Source of the DNA: Streptomyces collinus Tu 365
GTDB lineage: Bacteria > Actinomycetota > Actinomycetes > Streptomycetales > Streptomycetaceae
Assembly: GCF_000444875.1 (NCBI RefSeq)
Contig: NC_021985.1
Coordinates: forward strand, 186,001 to 250,000
Direction: 5' to 3'
Length of the DNA stretch: 64,000 nucleotides
The position numbers and the translations under genes are program-made. This document shows positions 45,737 through 54,642 of the stretch, one piece after another (within the stretch, counting starts at the first letter, position 1; each line of letters starts with the position of its first letter). Under the pieces are notes generated by a model that saw only the letters and a list, made by a program, of their open reading frames with translations, searched no databases and was not told the DNA's origin.

Positions 45737-48136
45737 GTGTCCGACCACGTCATCGTCATCCACCGCTGGACCGACCGGTACGCCGACTACGCCGCATACC
45801 TCGACCACACCGAACACCGCGTCAGCTACGTCACCACCGAACTCGCCACAGACCACCTCCCGACCGAACTGGCGGCCGCCGTAAGGCTGGTGGACAGCAC
45901 GGAGGACGAGAAGGCGGTACGCGAAGCGGTGGGCTCCCTGATCGAGCACATCGGCGAGCCGACGCGGATCGTGGCGCTCCAGGAGACCGACCTGGACCTT
46001 GCCGCCACCCTGCGCGACGAATTCGCCCTGCCCGGCCCGGGAGTCGAGGAGCTGCGGCCGGTCCGCGACAAACTCCTGATGGCGCGGCGGCTGACCCGCG
46101 CCGGGGTGGCGGCGCCGCCCACCGCCGAGGCGCCCCACCACGCCGCCGTGCACGCCTTCGCCGCGGTTCACGGCTGGCCGGTCCTGGTCAAACCCCGGCG
46201 CGGCACGGCGAGTTCGCACGTCACCAGGATCGACACGCCGGACCAACTCGCCGCCTACGCCTTCCCCGCCGGCATCGACATGATCGTCCAGCCCTGGCTG
46301 CCGGACGAGATCCTGCACGTGGACGGCGTCTACACCGGACAGCGGCTGGGTGTCTGGCGGGCCTCGCGCTACCTGAACACCTGCCTCGACTTCACCACCG
46401 GCCACGCCCTCGGCTCGGTCGAACTGGACGACGCCGCCCTCCTCCAGCGCGTCGGCGCCCTGACCCAGGAGGCCGTCGCCGCTCTCCTGCCGCACGCCAC
46501 CGTCTTCCACCTGGAACTGTTCCTCGGCGACACCGGCGAGCTCACCGTCCTGGAACTGGGGGCCCGGCCCGGCGGCGCCGAGGTGCCGTTCGTCTGGCGC
46601 GAGGTGCACGGGGTCGATCTGATGGCCGCCGCCTTCGCCCACCAGACCGGCACACCCGACCCCACCCCGGCCGCGCTGCCCACGGGCGGCCGGGTGGCTG
46701 GCTGGCTGCTGGTGCCGCCGTCGGTGCCCCAGCCCTGCCGGGTCACCTCGGTCGACGTGCCGGACTCCGGTGCCTACGCCCACCGGGCCCCGGAGGTGGG
46801 CCGGTCGATGGACCGGAGCGGCTACGAGCACGCCGGTGTCCGTTTCCGCTTCTCCGGCGCCGACTCCGCGGAGGTCGAGGCCGCCGTGCTGCGCACCGCG
46901 CGACAGACGGTCCTTGTGTGCGAGCCGGTGGACGCCGCGGCGCCGCCCCGGCTCGTCCTGGTCGGTTGCGGCAATCCGCCCTACCGCGCGTACGCCCTCC
47001 AGGCGCTGGCCGCGACGACGGAGACGGCACTGGTCCAACCACACGAACCCGACTGGCAACGCGCCCACATCGGCGACCGGTTCCTCGCCGCCGACACATC
47101 GGACGCCGACGCCACCACCGCCGCCGTCGCCGGTCTCCTGACCGGCCGTCCCGGCCCGGGCGCCGTCCTCACCTGGGACGAGACCTTGCTGGAGACGACC
47201 GCCGAGGTGGCCCGGCGCCTGGACCTGCCGCACCTCACCCCCCGCGCGGTACGCGCGTGCCGTGACAAGCTCACCACCCGCCGCATCCTGACCGCCGCCG
47301 GTGTGCCCTCCGCTCGCTTCCGCCACACCCACGACCGCGCCACGGCCCGCCTGGCCGCCGAGGAACTCGGCCTGCCCGTCGTCGTCAAGCCCCGGTCCCT
47401 GGCCGGATCGGTGGGCGTCACCCTGGCCGACACCCCGGAAGAGGTGGAGCGCGCCTGGGAGCGCGCCTGCACCTCGTCGTTCCCCGGCATCGACCCGCTC
47501 GCCGGGGCCATCGTGGAGGAGTACCTCACCGGCCCCGAGATCAGCGTGGACTGTGTCGTCGAACAGGGCGTCGTCCGCGTCGTCAACGTGGCCCGCAAAC
47601 GCCTCGGTTTCGCCCCGTCGTTCGAGGAGGTGGGGCACCTCGTCGCTCCCTGGCGCCATGAGCCGTGGGCCCTGGACGTGGAGACGGTCGTCACCGCCGC
47701 GCACACCGCCCTGGCACTGCGCACCGGGGTCACCCACACCGAGTTGCGTCTGACCCCGGCCGGGCCCCGCGTCGTCGAGGTCAACGGCCGTCTGGGCGGC
47801 GACTTCATCCCCCTGCTCGGACAACTGGCCACCGGTGTCGACCAGGTCGCCGCGGCGGCCGCCCTGGCACTGGGCCGGGCCCCGGCCCTCACCCCGAGCC
47901 GTGACCGCTGCGCCGAGGTCCGCTTCCTCTACCCCGGGTACGACGCCGTCGTCCGCTCCCTGGACGTGCGCGGCGCCGTCGCCGGGCCCGGCACCGTCCT
48001 GCGGTTGCCGCCGCACGGCATAGTGCCCCGCCTCGCCGCCCTGATCGCGGTCGGCGACACCCCCGAGGACTGTGCCGCGGCGCTGGAGCGGGCCCGGCAC
48101 GAGGTGCGCTACGCCCTCCAGCGGTTCGGCTCCTGA
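45737..48136 (+). CDS. tandem (two-domain) ATP-grasp ligase
   Basis: Each half of this 799-residue protein is an ATP-grasp unit. The first (about 1-395) has WPVLVKPRRGTASSHVTRID and ELTVLELGARPGGAEVP. The second (about 410-799) has LPVVVKPRSLAGSVGVTLA, EYLTGPEISVDCVVE and GPRVVEVNGRLGGDFIP. Both keep the ATP-loop Lys and the acidic metal ligands, so both may be active and make two successive amide bonds. The start is GTG at 45737 with GGAG five bases upstream. It stands between the condensation enzyme and the carbamoyltransferase. In butirosin, an ATP-grasp enzyme acts on a carrier-bound amino acid; a similar use here is inference. Confidence 0.88.
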   Translation: MSDHVIVIHRWTDRYADYAAYLDHTEHRVSYVTTELATDHLPTELAAAVRLVDSTEDEKAVREAVGSLIEHIGEPTRIVALQETDLDLAATLRDEFALPGPGVEELRPVRDKLLMARRLTRAGVAAPPTAEAPHHAAVHAFAAVHGWPVLVKPRRGTASSHVTRIDTPDQLAAYAFPAGIDMIVQPWLPDEILHVDGVYTGQRLGVWRASRYLNTCLDFTTGHALGSVELDDAALLQRVGALTQEAVAALLPHATVFHLELFLGDTGELTVLELGARPGGAEVPFVWREVHGVDLMAAAFAHQTGTPDPTPAALPTGGRVAGWLLVPPSVPQPCRVTSVDVPDSGAYAHRAPEVGRSMDRSGYEHAGVRFRFSGADSAEVEAAVLRTARQTVLVCEPVDAAAPPRLVLVGCGNPPYRAYALQALAATTETALVQPHEPDWQRAHIGDRFLAADTSDADATTAAVAGLLTGRPGPGAVLTWDETLLETTAEVARRLDLPHLTPRAVRACRDKLTTRRILTAAGVPSARFRHTHDRATARLAAEELGLPVVVKPRSLAGSVGVTLADTPEEVERAWERACTSSFPGIDPLAGAIVEEYLTGPEISVDCVVEQGVVRVVNVARKRLGFAPSFEEVGHLVAPWRHEPWALDVETVVTAAHTALALRTGVTHTELRLTPAGPRVVEVNGRLGGDFIPLLGQLATGVDQVAAAAALALGRAPALTPSRDRCAEVRFLYPGYDAVVRSLDVRGAVAGPGTVLRLPPHGIVPRLAALIAVGDTPEDCAAALERARHEVRYALQRFGS

Positions 48137-48170
48137 CCCTCACCCCGCCTCCGAAGAAAGAGAACGCCGT

Positions 48171-49835
48171 ATGTGGATCCTGGGCGTCAACGCGCCGCCG
48201 GCCGGTCACCACGACACCGCCGCCTGTCTCGTCGACGGCGAGGGCCGAGTCGTCGCCTTCTGCGAGGAGGAGCGGCGCAACCGCCGCCGTCACTCCCTGT
48301 ACCGCAAGCCGCGCGGCGCCGCCCGCTTCTGCCTGGAGCAGGCGGGCATCACCGCCGCCGACATCGACGTGGTCGCCGTCGGCTGGGACGACGAGCAGCT
48401 GTATCCCGGCCGGTTCGCCGACGACGCCTCGTTCCTCGCCTACGCCGTCGGCCTGGACTTCGGCGACCGGCTCCCCGAGGTGGTGCGGATCGGCCACCAC
48501 CAGGCGCACGCCGCCTCCTCGTTCTACGCCTCCCCGTTCAAGAAGGCCGGGGTCCTGGTCGTCGACGGACACGGGGAGAACGAGTCCTCCAGCATCTGGA
48601 CGTACGAGGACGGCCGCGCACCGCGGCTGGAACGCAGCTGGCAGCGGACCGCCTCCCTGGGGTACGCGTACGACGCCGCCTCCACGTGGCTCGGCTTCTC
48701 CTTCCTCAACGCCGGCAAGACCATGGGCCTGGCCGCCTACGGACGCGCCGGCGGCCTCACTCCCGAGCCCCTCGTCTCCTTCGACGGCGACGACTTCCGG
48801 CTGGTCCTGGACCCCCTGCCCGAACGGGCGGGACGAGCCGACTCCGAGGAGATCAAGGAACAGTACGAGAAGGTCGTCGCCCGCTGGCGGGGCCTCTACA
48901 GCCGGATCGCCGGCGCCGACGGACCCGGCGCGCCCGAGGAGCGCCTCGCCGACGACCCCCGCGCGGTGCTGGTCGCCTACACCGCACAGCGCCTGGTGGA
49001 GGAGACGGTCACCCACCTCGCCTCCCAGGCCCGCAAGGCCGCCGGCGTCGAGGACCTGTGCCTGAGCGGCGGTGTCGCCCTCAACTGCTCCACCAACGGC
49101 ACCCTGCCGGGCCCCCTCTACGTGCCCCCGGTCCCGCACGACGCCGGCGTGGCCCTGGGTGCCGCCTGGAGCGTGCGCCCGCCCGGCCCCCGCACCGAAC
49201 CGCTCACCCCTTACCTGGGCGTCGACGTCCTCACCGGCGGTCTGCCCCTGGACGACACCGGTGACCTGGTGCGTAGCGCGCTCGACACCGACGAGCTGAC
49301 CGGCCTGCTCCTGGCGGGGCGGATCGGCGCGGTCGCCCAAGGCCGTGCCGAGGTCGGGCCCCGAGCCCTGTGCCGACGCTCCATCGTCGCCGTGCCCGAC
49401 ACCGCGGACGTCAACACCCGGGTCAACGCGGTGAAGAACCGAGAGCAGTGGCGGCCCTTCGCCGGGGTGACCCGGGCCGAGTACGGGGCCCTGTTGTGGG
49501 AGCAGCAGGAACACCTCAGCCGCTACATGCTCGGCGCCGCACGCGTCACCGACCTGGGTCGTCAGGTCGCTCCCGGCGTCGTCCATGTCGACGGCACCAC
49601 CCGCCCCCAGGTCCTGCTCGGCGACGAGGCCCCGGCCGTCGGCGCGGTTTTGGACTCCCTCGCCGCCCAGGGAGCGCCCCCGGTGCTGCTCAACACCTCC
49701 TTCAACGACAAGGGCGAACCGGTCGTCGACACCGCCGCCGACGCGCTGGCCGCGTTCCGCTCCATGGACCTCGACTTCCTGGTCCTCGGCGACGAGCTGT
49801 ACCGCAAGAAGGCCTCGGCGGGAGGGGGTCGCTGA
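48171..49835 (+). CDS. O-carbamoyltransferase (NodU/TobZ family)
   Basis: This 554-residue enzyme would move a carbamoyl group from carbamoyl phosphate, through carbamoyl-adenylate, to a hydroxyl. The N-terminal Kae1/ASKHA-like domain shows ILGVNAPPAGHHDTAACLV, the metal-binding HHQAHAASSFYAS and VVDGHGENESSS, then LSGGVALNCSTNG. The C-terminal part has GRAEVGPRALCRRSIVA, where family members usually have Gly at the position of this Cys. The ATG at 48171 has only a weak AAAGAG site. The stop overlaps the radical SAM gene start (TGATG). Its presence predicts a carbamate in the product. Confidence 0.9.
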   Translation: MWILGVNAPPAGHHDTAACLVDGEGRVVAFCEEERRNRRRHSLYRKPRGAARFCLEQAGITAADIDVVAVGWDDEQLYPGRFADDASFLAYAVGLDFGDRLPEVVRIGHHQAHAASSFYASPFKKAGVLVVDGHGENESSSIWTYEDGRAPRLERSWQRTASLGYAYDAASTWLGFSFLNAGKTMGLAAYGRAGGLTPEPLVSFDGDDFRLVLDPLPERAGRADSEEIKEQYEKVVARWRGLYSRIAGADGPGAPEERLADDPRAVLVAYTAQRLVEETVTHLASQARKAAGVEDLCLSGGVALNCSTNGTLPGPLYVPPVPHDAGVALGAAWSVRPPGPRTEPLTPYLGVDVLTGGLPLDDTGDLVRSALDTDELTGLLLAGRIGAVAQGRAEVGPRALCRRSIVAVPDTADVNTRVNAVKNREQWRPFAGVTRAEYGALLWEQQEHLSRYMLGAARVTDLGRQVAPGVVHVDGTTRPQVLLGDEAPAVGAVLDSLAAQGAPPVLLNTSFNDKGEPVVDTAADALAAFRSMDLDFLVLGDELYRKKASAGGGR

Positions 49836-51169
49836 TGGCGGCCGGCCCGACGGCCCCCGAGCGGTTCCGTGCCTACGGGCCGCGCCAGCTCGACGACATC
49901 GCCGCCCGTCACCACCTGCCCGGGGAGATCCGCGAGACCGTACGCCGCATCTCCCTCGTCCTGCCGTTCCGGGTCAACGAATACGTCCTGAACGAACTCA
50001 TCGACTGGGACCGCGTACCCGACGACCCGATGTTCCAGCTCACCTTCCCCCAGCGCGGCATGCTCCCCCTCGCCGACGAGGAACTCCTGGGCAAACTGTC
50101 CGCCGACCCCGGTGACAAGCTCCTGCTGCGCGAGGCGATCGCGGACATCCGCGCCGGCCTCAACCCCCACCCGTCGGGCCAGCAGCGGTACAACGTGCCG
50201 CACCTGAACGGCGTCGAAGTGCCCGGTCTGCAGCACAAGTACGGCGAGACGGTCCTGTACTTCCCCGCCCAGGGGCAGACCTGCCACGCGTACTGCACCT
50301 ACTGCTTCCGCTGGGCCCAGTTCATCGGCGACGCCGACCTGCGCTTCGCCGTCCCGGACCCCGGCGGCCTGCTCGCCTACCTCGGCGCACACCCCGAGGT
50401 CAGCGACGTCCTGGTCACCGGCGGCGACCCCATGGTGATGACCACCGAGCGGCTGCGCCGCCACCTGACGCCGCTCCTGGCCGTGGAGTCGGTCGACACC
50501 ATCCGGATCGGCACCAAGTCGGTGGCGTACTGGCCACAGCGCTTCACCACGGACACCGACGCCGACGACGTGCTGCGCCTGTTCGAGGAGGTGGTGGCCG
50601 CCGGCAAACAGCTCGCGGTGATGGCCCACTTCAGCCATCCTCGCGAACTGGAGACCTCCCTGGCCCGGCGGGCCCTGGCCCGCATCCGTGCCACCGGTGC
50701 CGTCGTCTACTGCCAGGCCCCCTTGACCGCCCACGTCAACGACGACGCGGAGGTGTGGGCCGCGCTGTGGCGGGCCGAGCTGGCGGCCGGCGCGGTGCCG
50801 TACTACCTGTTCGTGGAGCGGGACACCGGACCGCACGAGTACTTCAAGGTGCCGCTGGCCCGCGCGGCGGACATCTTCCGGACCGCCTACCGAACCCTTC
50901 CCGGGCTGGCCCGCACCGTGCGCGGCCCGGTCATGTCGGCCACGCCCGGCAAGGTCGTCGTCGACGGCGTCGAGGACACCCCCCAGGGCTCCTTCTTCCG
51001 GCTGCGGATGCTCCAGGCCCGCGACCCCGCACTGGTCGGTCGCCCCTTCAGGGCCCGCTTCTCGTCCGAGGCCGCCTGGCTGGACGAGCTGGAACTGGAT
51101 CCTGCGACCCCGGCCGACATCGCCGCCGCCGTCCGCGGCGGCACGCTCGCCGAAAGGAGTCCGGCATGA
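49835..51169 (+). CDS. KamA-like radical SAM aminomutase
   Basis: This 444-residue enzyme has the lysine-2,3-aminomutase architecture. CHAYCTYC (CxxxCxxC, near residue 150) binds the 4Fe-4S cluster, VTGGDPMV binds SAM, and a C-terminal segment with SATPGKVVVDGV carries a Lys that should hold PLP. FRLRMLQARDPALVGRPF and WLDELELDP are typical of KamA relatives outside classic LAM. It should shift an amino group from the alpha to the beta carbon of an amino acid, giving a beta-amino acid; the substrate may not be lysine. GGGAGGGGGTCGCTG precedes the ATG. Start and stop overlap both neighbours, so expression is tightly coupled. Confidence 0.88.
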   Translation: MAAGPTAPERFRAYGPRQLDDIAARHHLPGEIRETVRRISLVLPFRVNEYVLNELIDWDRVPDDPMFQLTFPQRGMLPLADEELLGKLSADPGDKLLLREAIADIRAGLNPHPSGQQRYNVPHLNGVEVPGLQHKYGETVLYFPAQGQTCHAYCTYCFRWAQFIGDADLRFAVPDPGGLLAYLGAHPEVSDVLVTGGDPMVMTTERLRRHLTPLLAVESVDTIRIGTKSVAYWPQRFTTDTDADDVLRLFEEVVAAGKQLAVMAHFSHPRELETSLARRALARIRATGAVVYCQAPLTAHVNDDAEVWAALWRAELAAGAVPYYLFVERDTGPHEYFKVPLARAADIFRTAYRTLPGLARTVRGPVMSATPGKVVVDGVEDTPQGSFFRLRMLQARDPALVGRPFRARFSSEAAWLDELELDPATPADIAAAVRGGTLAERSPA

Positions 51170-52470
51170 CCACCGCCGCGCCACCGCCCCCCTCCGCGAA
51201 CCTCGCCCTGAACCAACTCGTCGCCGAGCGGCGGGCCGCCGGCGAGACGCTGGTGCATCTGGCGTTCGGGGAGGCACGCCTGCCCCTGCTGCCGCAGCTC
51301 GCCGAACAGCTGGCCAAGGGTGCGGCCCGCGCCGCGTACGGTCCGGTCGCCGGCGGCGCGGGCGTCCGGGCGGCGGTCGCCGGGTACTTCGCCCGGCGCG
51401 GCCTGCCCACGGACCCCGGCCAGATCGTCGTCGCTCCCGGCAGCAAGCCCCTGCTGATGGCACTGCAACTCGCCGTGCCCGGCGATGTGCTGCTCCCCCG
51501 GCCCGCCTGGAACACTTACGCCCCGCAGGCCACCTACGCGGGCAAGCGGACGATCGGCGTGCCCGTGCCCGACGAGTGCGGCGGCGTGCCCGACCCCGCC
51601 GCACTGCGCACCGCGATCACCCGCGCCCGCGCCGCCGGCCGCGACCCGCGGCTGCTCGTCGTCACCTTGCCGGACAACCCCACCGGCACCCTGGCCCCCG
51701 CCTCCCTCGTGCGTGCGGTGTGCGACCTCGCACGGGCCGAGGACCTGGTGATCGTCTCCGACGAGATCTACCGGGACGTCGTCCACGACCCCTCCGCGAC
51801 CGGGTTCCTCAGCCCCGCCGAGGTCGCCCCCGAGCGCACCGTCGTCACCACCGGCCTGTCCAAGAACCTCGGCCTGGGCGGCTGGCGGATCGGCGCGGCC
51901 CGCTTCCCCGCCGCGACGACGGGCCGGCGCCTGCGGGACGGGGTCCTCGCCGCCGCCAGTGAGCTGTGGTCGACGCTGGCGGGACCCATGCAGCAGGTCG
52001 CCGAATACGCCTTCGCCGAGCCCCCGGAGATCGTGGAGCGACTGCGCGCCGCGGCGCGGCTGCACGGCGCCGTGGCCCGCGCCGTGCACCGCATCGCCGT
52101 GGACGCCGGCGCCCGCTGCCGCCCACCGACCGGCGCCTTCTACGTCTACCCCGACTTCGAGCCGCTGCGGGCCGAGTTGACGGCACGGGGCGTCACCGAC
52201 TCCGCCTCGCTGGCCCACAGACTCCTGGACGAGTCCGGCGTCGTGGTCCTGGGCGGCCATCTCCTGGGCGACGATCCCGGCGCCTTGCGCTTCAAGGCCG
52301 CCACCAGCCTCCTGTACGGCGACGAGAAGGAGCAGGAGGAGGCGCTCTGCGCGAACGACCCCGTCCGCCTGCCGCACATCTCCGACCAACTGGCGCGGAT
52401 AGCCGCCGGTTTCGCCCGTCTCACCGGCCGTCCGGCCTCCGCCCACCCCCACCCGGAGGAGGCACGATGA
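51166..52470 (+). CDS. PLP-dependent class I/II aminotransferase
   Basis: This fold-type I PLP enzyme of 434 residues shows the pattern of aspartate-aminotransferase relatives: FGEARLPLLPQL, YGPVAGGAGVRAAVA, LPDNPTGTLAP, IVSDEIYRDVVHD and the PLP lysine in TGLSKNLGLGGWRIGAARF. It may transaminate a pathway intermediate or, in a variant role, catalyse elimination or ring formation. AAAGGAGTCCGGC precedes the ATG, which overlaps the previous stop (ATGA). The last ~40 residues are an extension (EEALCANDPVRLPHISDQ) of unknown use. Confidence 0.87.
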   Translation: MTTAAPPPPSANLALNQLVAERRAAGETLVHLAFGEARLPLLPQLAEQLAKGAARAAYGPVAGGAGVRAAVAGYFARRGLPTDPGQIVVAPGSKPLLMALQLAVPGDVLLPRPAWNTYAPQATYAGKRTIGVPVPDECGGVPDPAALRTAITRARAAGRDPRLLVVTLPDNPTGTLAPASLVRAVCDLARAEDLVIVSDEIYRDVVHDPSATGFLSPAEVAPERTVVTTGLSKNLGLGGWRIGAARFPAATTGRRLRDGVLAAASELWSTLAGPMQQVAEYAFAEPPEIVERLRAAARLHGAVARAVHRIAVDAGARCRPPTGAFYVYPDFEPLRAELTARGVTDSASLAHRLLDESGVVVLGGHLLGDDPGALRFKAATSLLYGDEKEQEEALCANDPVRLPHISDQLARIAAGFARLTGRPASAHPHPEEAR

Positions 52471-53180
52471 AGGAGATCGCGCCCGACGCCACGTCGTTCC
52501 ACGCACTCGCCGCCGCGGCCGACCGGTTGCTGGCCGCTGTCGACGGGCTCACCGACGCCGGCGCCGCCGCCCCCTCGCGCCTGCCCGGCTGGACGCGCGG
52601 TCACGTCCTGAGCCATCTCGCCGCCCAGGCCCCGGCCCTGGAACGTCTGCTGACCTGGGCCCGGACCGGCGTCGAGACCCCGCAGTACGCGAGCCGCGCG
52701 GCCCGGGACGCCGAGATCGAGAGCGGCAGCCGCCTCCCCGCCGCCGCCCTCGTCTCCCGGGTGAGGGACAGCGCCACCCACTGGCAGGCCACGGTCGAGT
52801 CGCTGCCCGAGAGGACCTGGGACGCCACGATCCGCCCGTTCACGGGCGAGCTGTGCACCCCGCGCCGCATCCTCGTGATCCGACTGCGCGAACTCGCCCT
52901 CCACCTGGTCGACCTGGACCTCGGCCACGAGATCGACGACATCCCGCCGGGCGTCCGCGACATCGTCCTGGACGACGTGCTCGGCTACTACGCCCAGGCC
53001 GACGGCCTACCGGCGTTCACCCTGCGCGACGCCGACGGCACCCCGGTCGCGCGGTTCGGGGACGGCGGACCCGACGTCTCGGGGAAACCGTCCGACCTCC
53101 TCGCCTGGTTGAGCGGCCGCTCCGACGGCGCCGCCCTGACCGCCCCCGGCGAACTGCCGGACCTGCCCCCGTGGATCTGA
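52467..53180 (+). CDS. maleylpyruvate-isomerase/DinB-type mycothiol-dependent enzyme
   Basis: This 237-residue helical-bundle protein has the MDMPI/DinB opening (LPGWTRGHVLSHLAAQAPALERLLTWA), where His residues bind a metal. These enzymes use mycothiol as thiol cofactor for isomerisation or conjugation. GGAGGAGGCACG precedes the ATG, which overlaps the aminotransferase stop (ATGA). In this cluster it may isomerise an unsaturated intermediate made by the dehydrogenases, or detoxify it; that is inference. Mycothiol use fits an actinobacterium. Confidence 0.8.
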   Translation: MKEIAPDATSFHALAAAADRLLAAVDGLTDAGAAAPSRLPGWTRGHVLSHLAAQAPALERLLTWARTGVETPQYASRAARDAEIESGSRLPAAALVSRVRDSATHWQATVESLPERTWDATIRPFTGELCTPRRILVIRLRELALHLVDLDLGHEIDDIPPGVRDIVLDDVLGYYAQADGLPAFTLRDADGTPVARFGDGGPDVSGKPSDLLAWLSGRSDGAALTAPGELPDLPPWI

Positions 53181-53221
53181 CCGACGCCACCGCCCCCGCA
53201 CCCAGGAGGACCGCGACCCCG

Positions 53222-54355
53222 ATGTCCGCTATCCCCGCCCCCGGTCCGCTGCCGCTCGACGGCGTCCGCACCGACCTGCTCGACTGCGTACAGGTCAACC
53301 TCGCCGTGCTCGCCGACCACTTCCACGGCACCGGCACCCATCTGCGCCTGGGCGCCCGCCTCGATCTGCCCCTACGCCTCCTGCCCGACGGGCTGCCCAC
53401 CGCCGACCCGGCTCTGGACGACCGGCTGAAGAGCGCCGCGCCGCAGGCCGGCCTCGACCCGGTCCGGCGCGCCCACCTCTCCGGAACCGCCCTGCTGGAC
53501 GAGTCGGCGCGGCACGGCGGTGTCCTGTACGTCGTCGCCGACGCCTTCCACCTGCCCTGGCTGCCCTACCACGGCAACGCCCACATGGAGCACAGCTTCC
53601 TGCTCGTCACGGGGCCGGAGGGCGTGCACATCACCGACGGCTACCGCATCGAGACACGGTGGGGCGCCGCCTCCCCCGGCACCCACGTCCTCGACCCCGC
53701 CGCTCTCCGCGGCCTCGACTCCGCCGAGGCCATCACCTTCGCCCCCGTCCCGCCCGCCCCGGCCACCCCTACGGTCGCGGCCTATGAAACCGGGCCCTAC
53801 CTGACGGCGTACGCGACCTGGCCGGACCGCGCCCGTGCCCTGGAACAGCTCTCCGCCGAGACCTGGCTGCTGGCGCGTGCCCGCAAGCTGCACGCCGCCC
53901 GCCGCGCTCAGGTCGCCGGCCACACGGTGGAGAGCGACGCCGAGCAGGCACACCTCGCGGCATGGGACAAGCTCGTCGAGCAGACCTACCTGGCCGCACG
54001 CCGCGTCGGCCGAAGCCGCGCCGAACCGCCGGGCACGGTCGAGCGCCTGCGTGAACTCCTCGCAGCCGACCACGAGGTGTTCGCCGACGCGCCCGTCGCG
54101 ACGGACGGCGACGCCGTCGACCCCGAGCTGCGCCGTCGCGTGGCCGCCGTCGCCGCCGGCGTCCTCGACGTCCCCTCCGAGGTTCTCCTGGCCGACGCCG
54201 CCTTCGACTCCCTGCCCTCCTTCAGCTCCTTCCGGCTCGTCGAGATAGTCGAACGGGTCGAGAGCGAACTCGGCCGCGAACTGGACGCCGACGAGCTGAT
54301 CCCCGAAAACCTGCGTCGGGTCGACGACCTGTGCCGCATCGCCCGCCCGGCGTGA
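53222..54355 (+). CDS. BtrH-like acyltransferase fused to a C-terminal carrier domain
   Basis: The protein has 377 residues. The N-terminal part (LLDCVQVNLAVLADHF ... GVLYVVADAFHLPWLPY and HMEHSFLLVTGPEGVHITDGY) looks like the BtrH N-terminal family, whose butirosin member transfers an acyl group from a carrier protein to an amine using a Cys/His pair. The last ~80 residues are a carrier domain (DPELRRRVAAVAAGVLDV) with the phosphopantetheine Ser probably in AAFDSLPS. A BtrH-type enzyme joined to its carrier is unusual. AGGAGG lies 12 bases before the ATG; a GTG at 53171 is in frame but lacks a site. It may load, hold and release the product or hand on an aminoacyl group. Confidence 0.65.
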   Translation: MSAIPAPGPLPLDGVRTDLLDCVQVNLAVLADHFHGTGTHLRLGARLDLPLRLLPDGLPTADPALDDRLKSAAPQAGLDPVRRAHLSGTALLDESARHGGVLYVVADAFHLPWLPYHGNAHMEHSFLLVTGPEGVHITDGYRIETRWGAASPGTHVLDPAALRGLDSAEAITFAPVPPAPATPTVAAYETGPYLTAYATWPDRARALEQLSAETWLLARARKLHAARRAQVAGHTVESDAEQAHLAAWDKLVEQTYLAARRVGRSRAEPPGTVERLRELLAADHEVFADAPVATDGDAVDPELRRRVAAVAAGVLDVPSEVLLADAAFDSLPSFSSFRLVEIVERVESELGRELDADELIPENLRRVDDLCRIARPA

Positions 54356-54378
54356 CTTCCCGAAAGGAACCGATCCCC

Positions 54379-54642
54379 ATGGATCCCCGCTTCGCCGAAC
54401 TCCTGCGCCCCTTCCTCAAGTTGGCCGGTGCCGGTGAGATCACCATCACACCCGACACCGACCTGCGCCGCCTCGGCGTCGACTCCATGCAGGCGATCGA
54501 GCTGCTCTTCTCGCTGGAGGACACCTTCGGCATCGCCCTGCCGGACGAGGAGATGAACGACGCCACCTTCGCCACCGCCGGCAGTCTCTGGCAGGCGGTC
54601 TCGCGCCAACTGCCGGACCGGGCGGCGGAGGCGTCCGCGTGA
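54379..54642 (+). CDS. discrete acyl/peptidyl carrier protein
   Basis: This 87-residue carrier protein has the phosphopantetheine site in LGVDSMQAIELLFSLEDTFG and acidic helix 2/3 residues (LPDEEMNDATF). It must be activated by the transferase encoded at 57018. AAGGAA lies nine bases upstream of the ATG at 54379. The stop overlaps the GTG start of the first dehydrogenase (GTGA), which suggests that the dehydrogenases act on an acyl group bound to this carrier. It is one of only two carrier domains in the cluster. Confidence 0.92.
   Translation: MDPRFAELLRPFLKLAGAGEITITPDTDLRRLGVDSMQAIELLFSLEDTFGIALPDEEMNDATFATAGSLWQAVSRQLPDRAAEASA

Noticed and set aside
45521..48100. 859-codon open frame antisense to the tandem ATP-grasp gene
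   Set aside because: Gly/Val/Asp-rich shadow without domains; the sense frame encodes two ATP-grasp domains.
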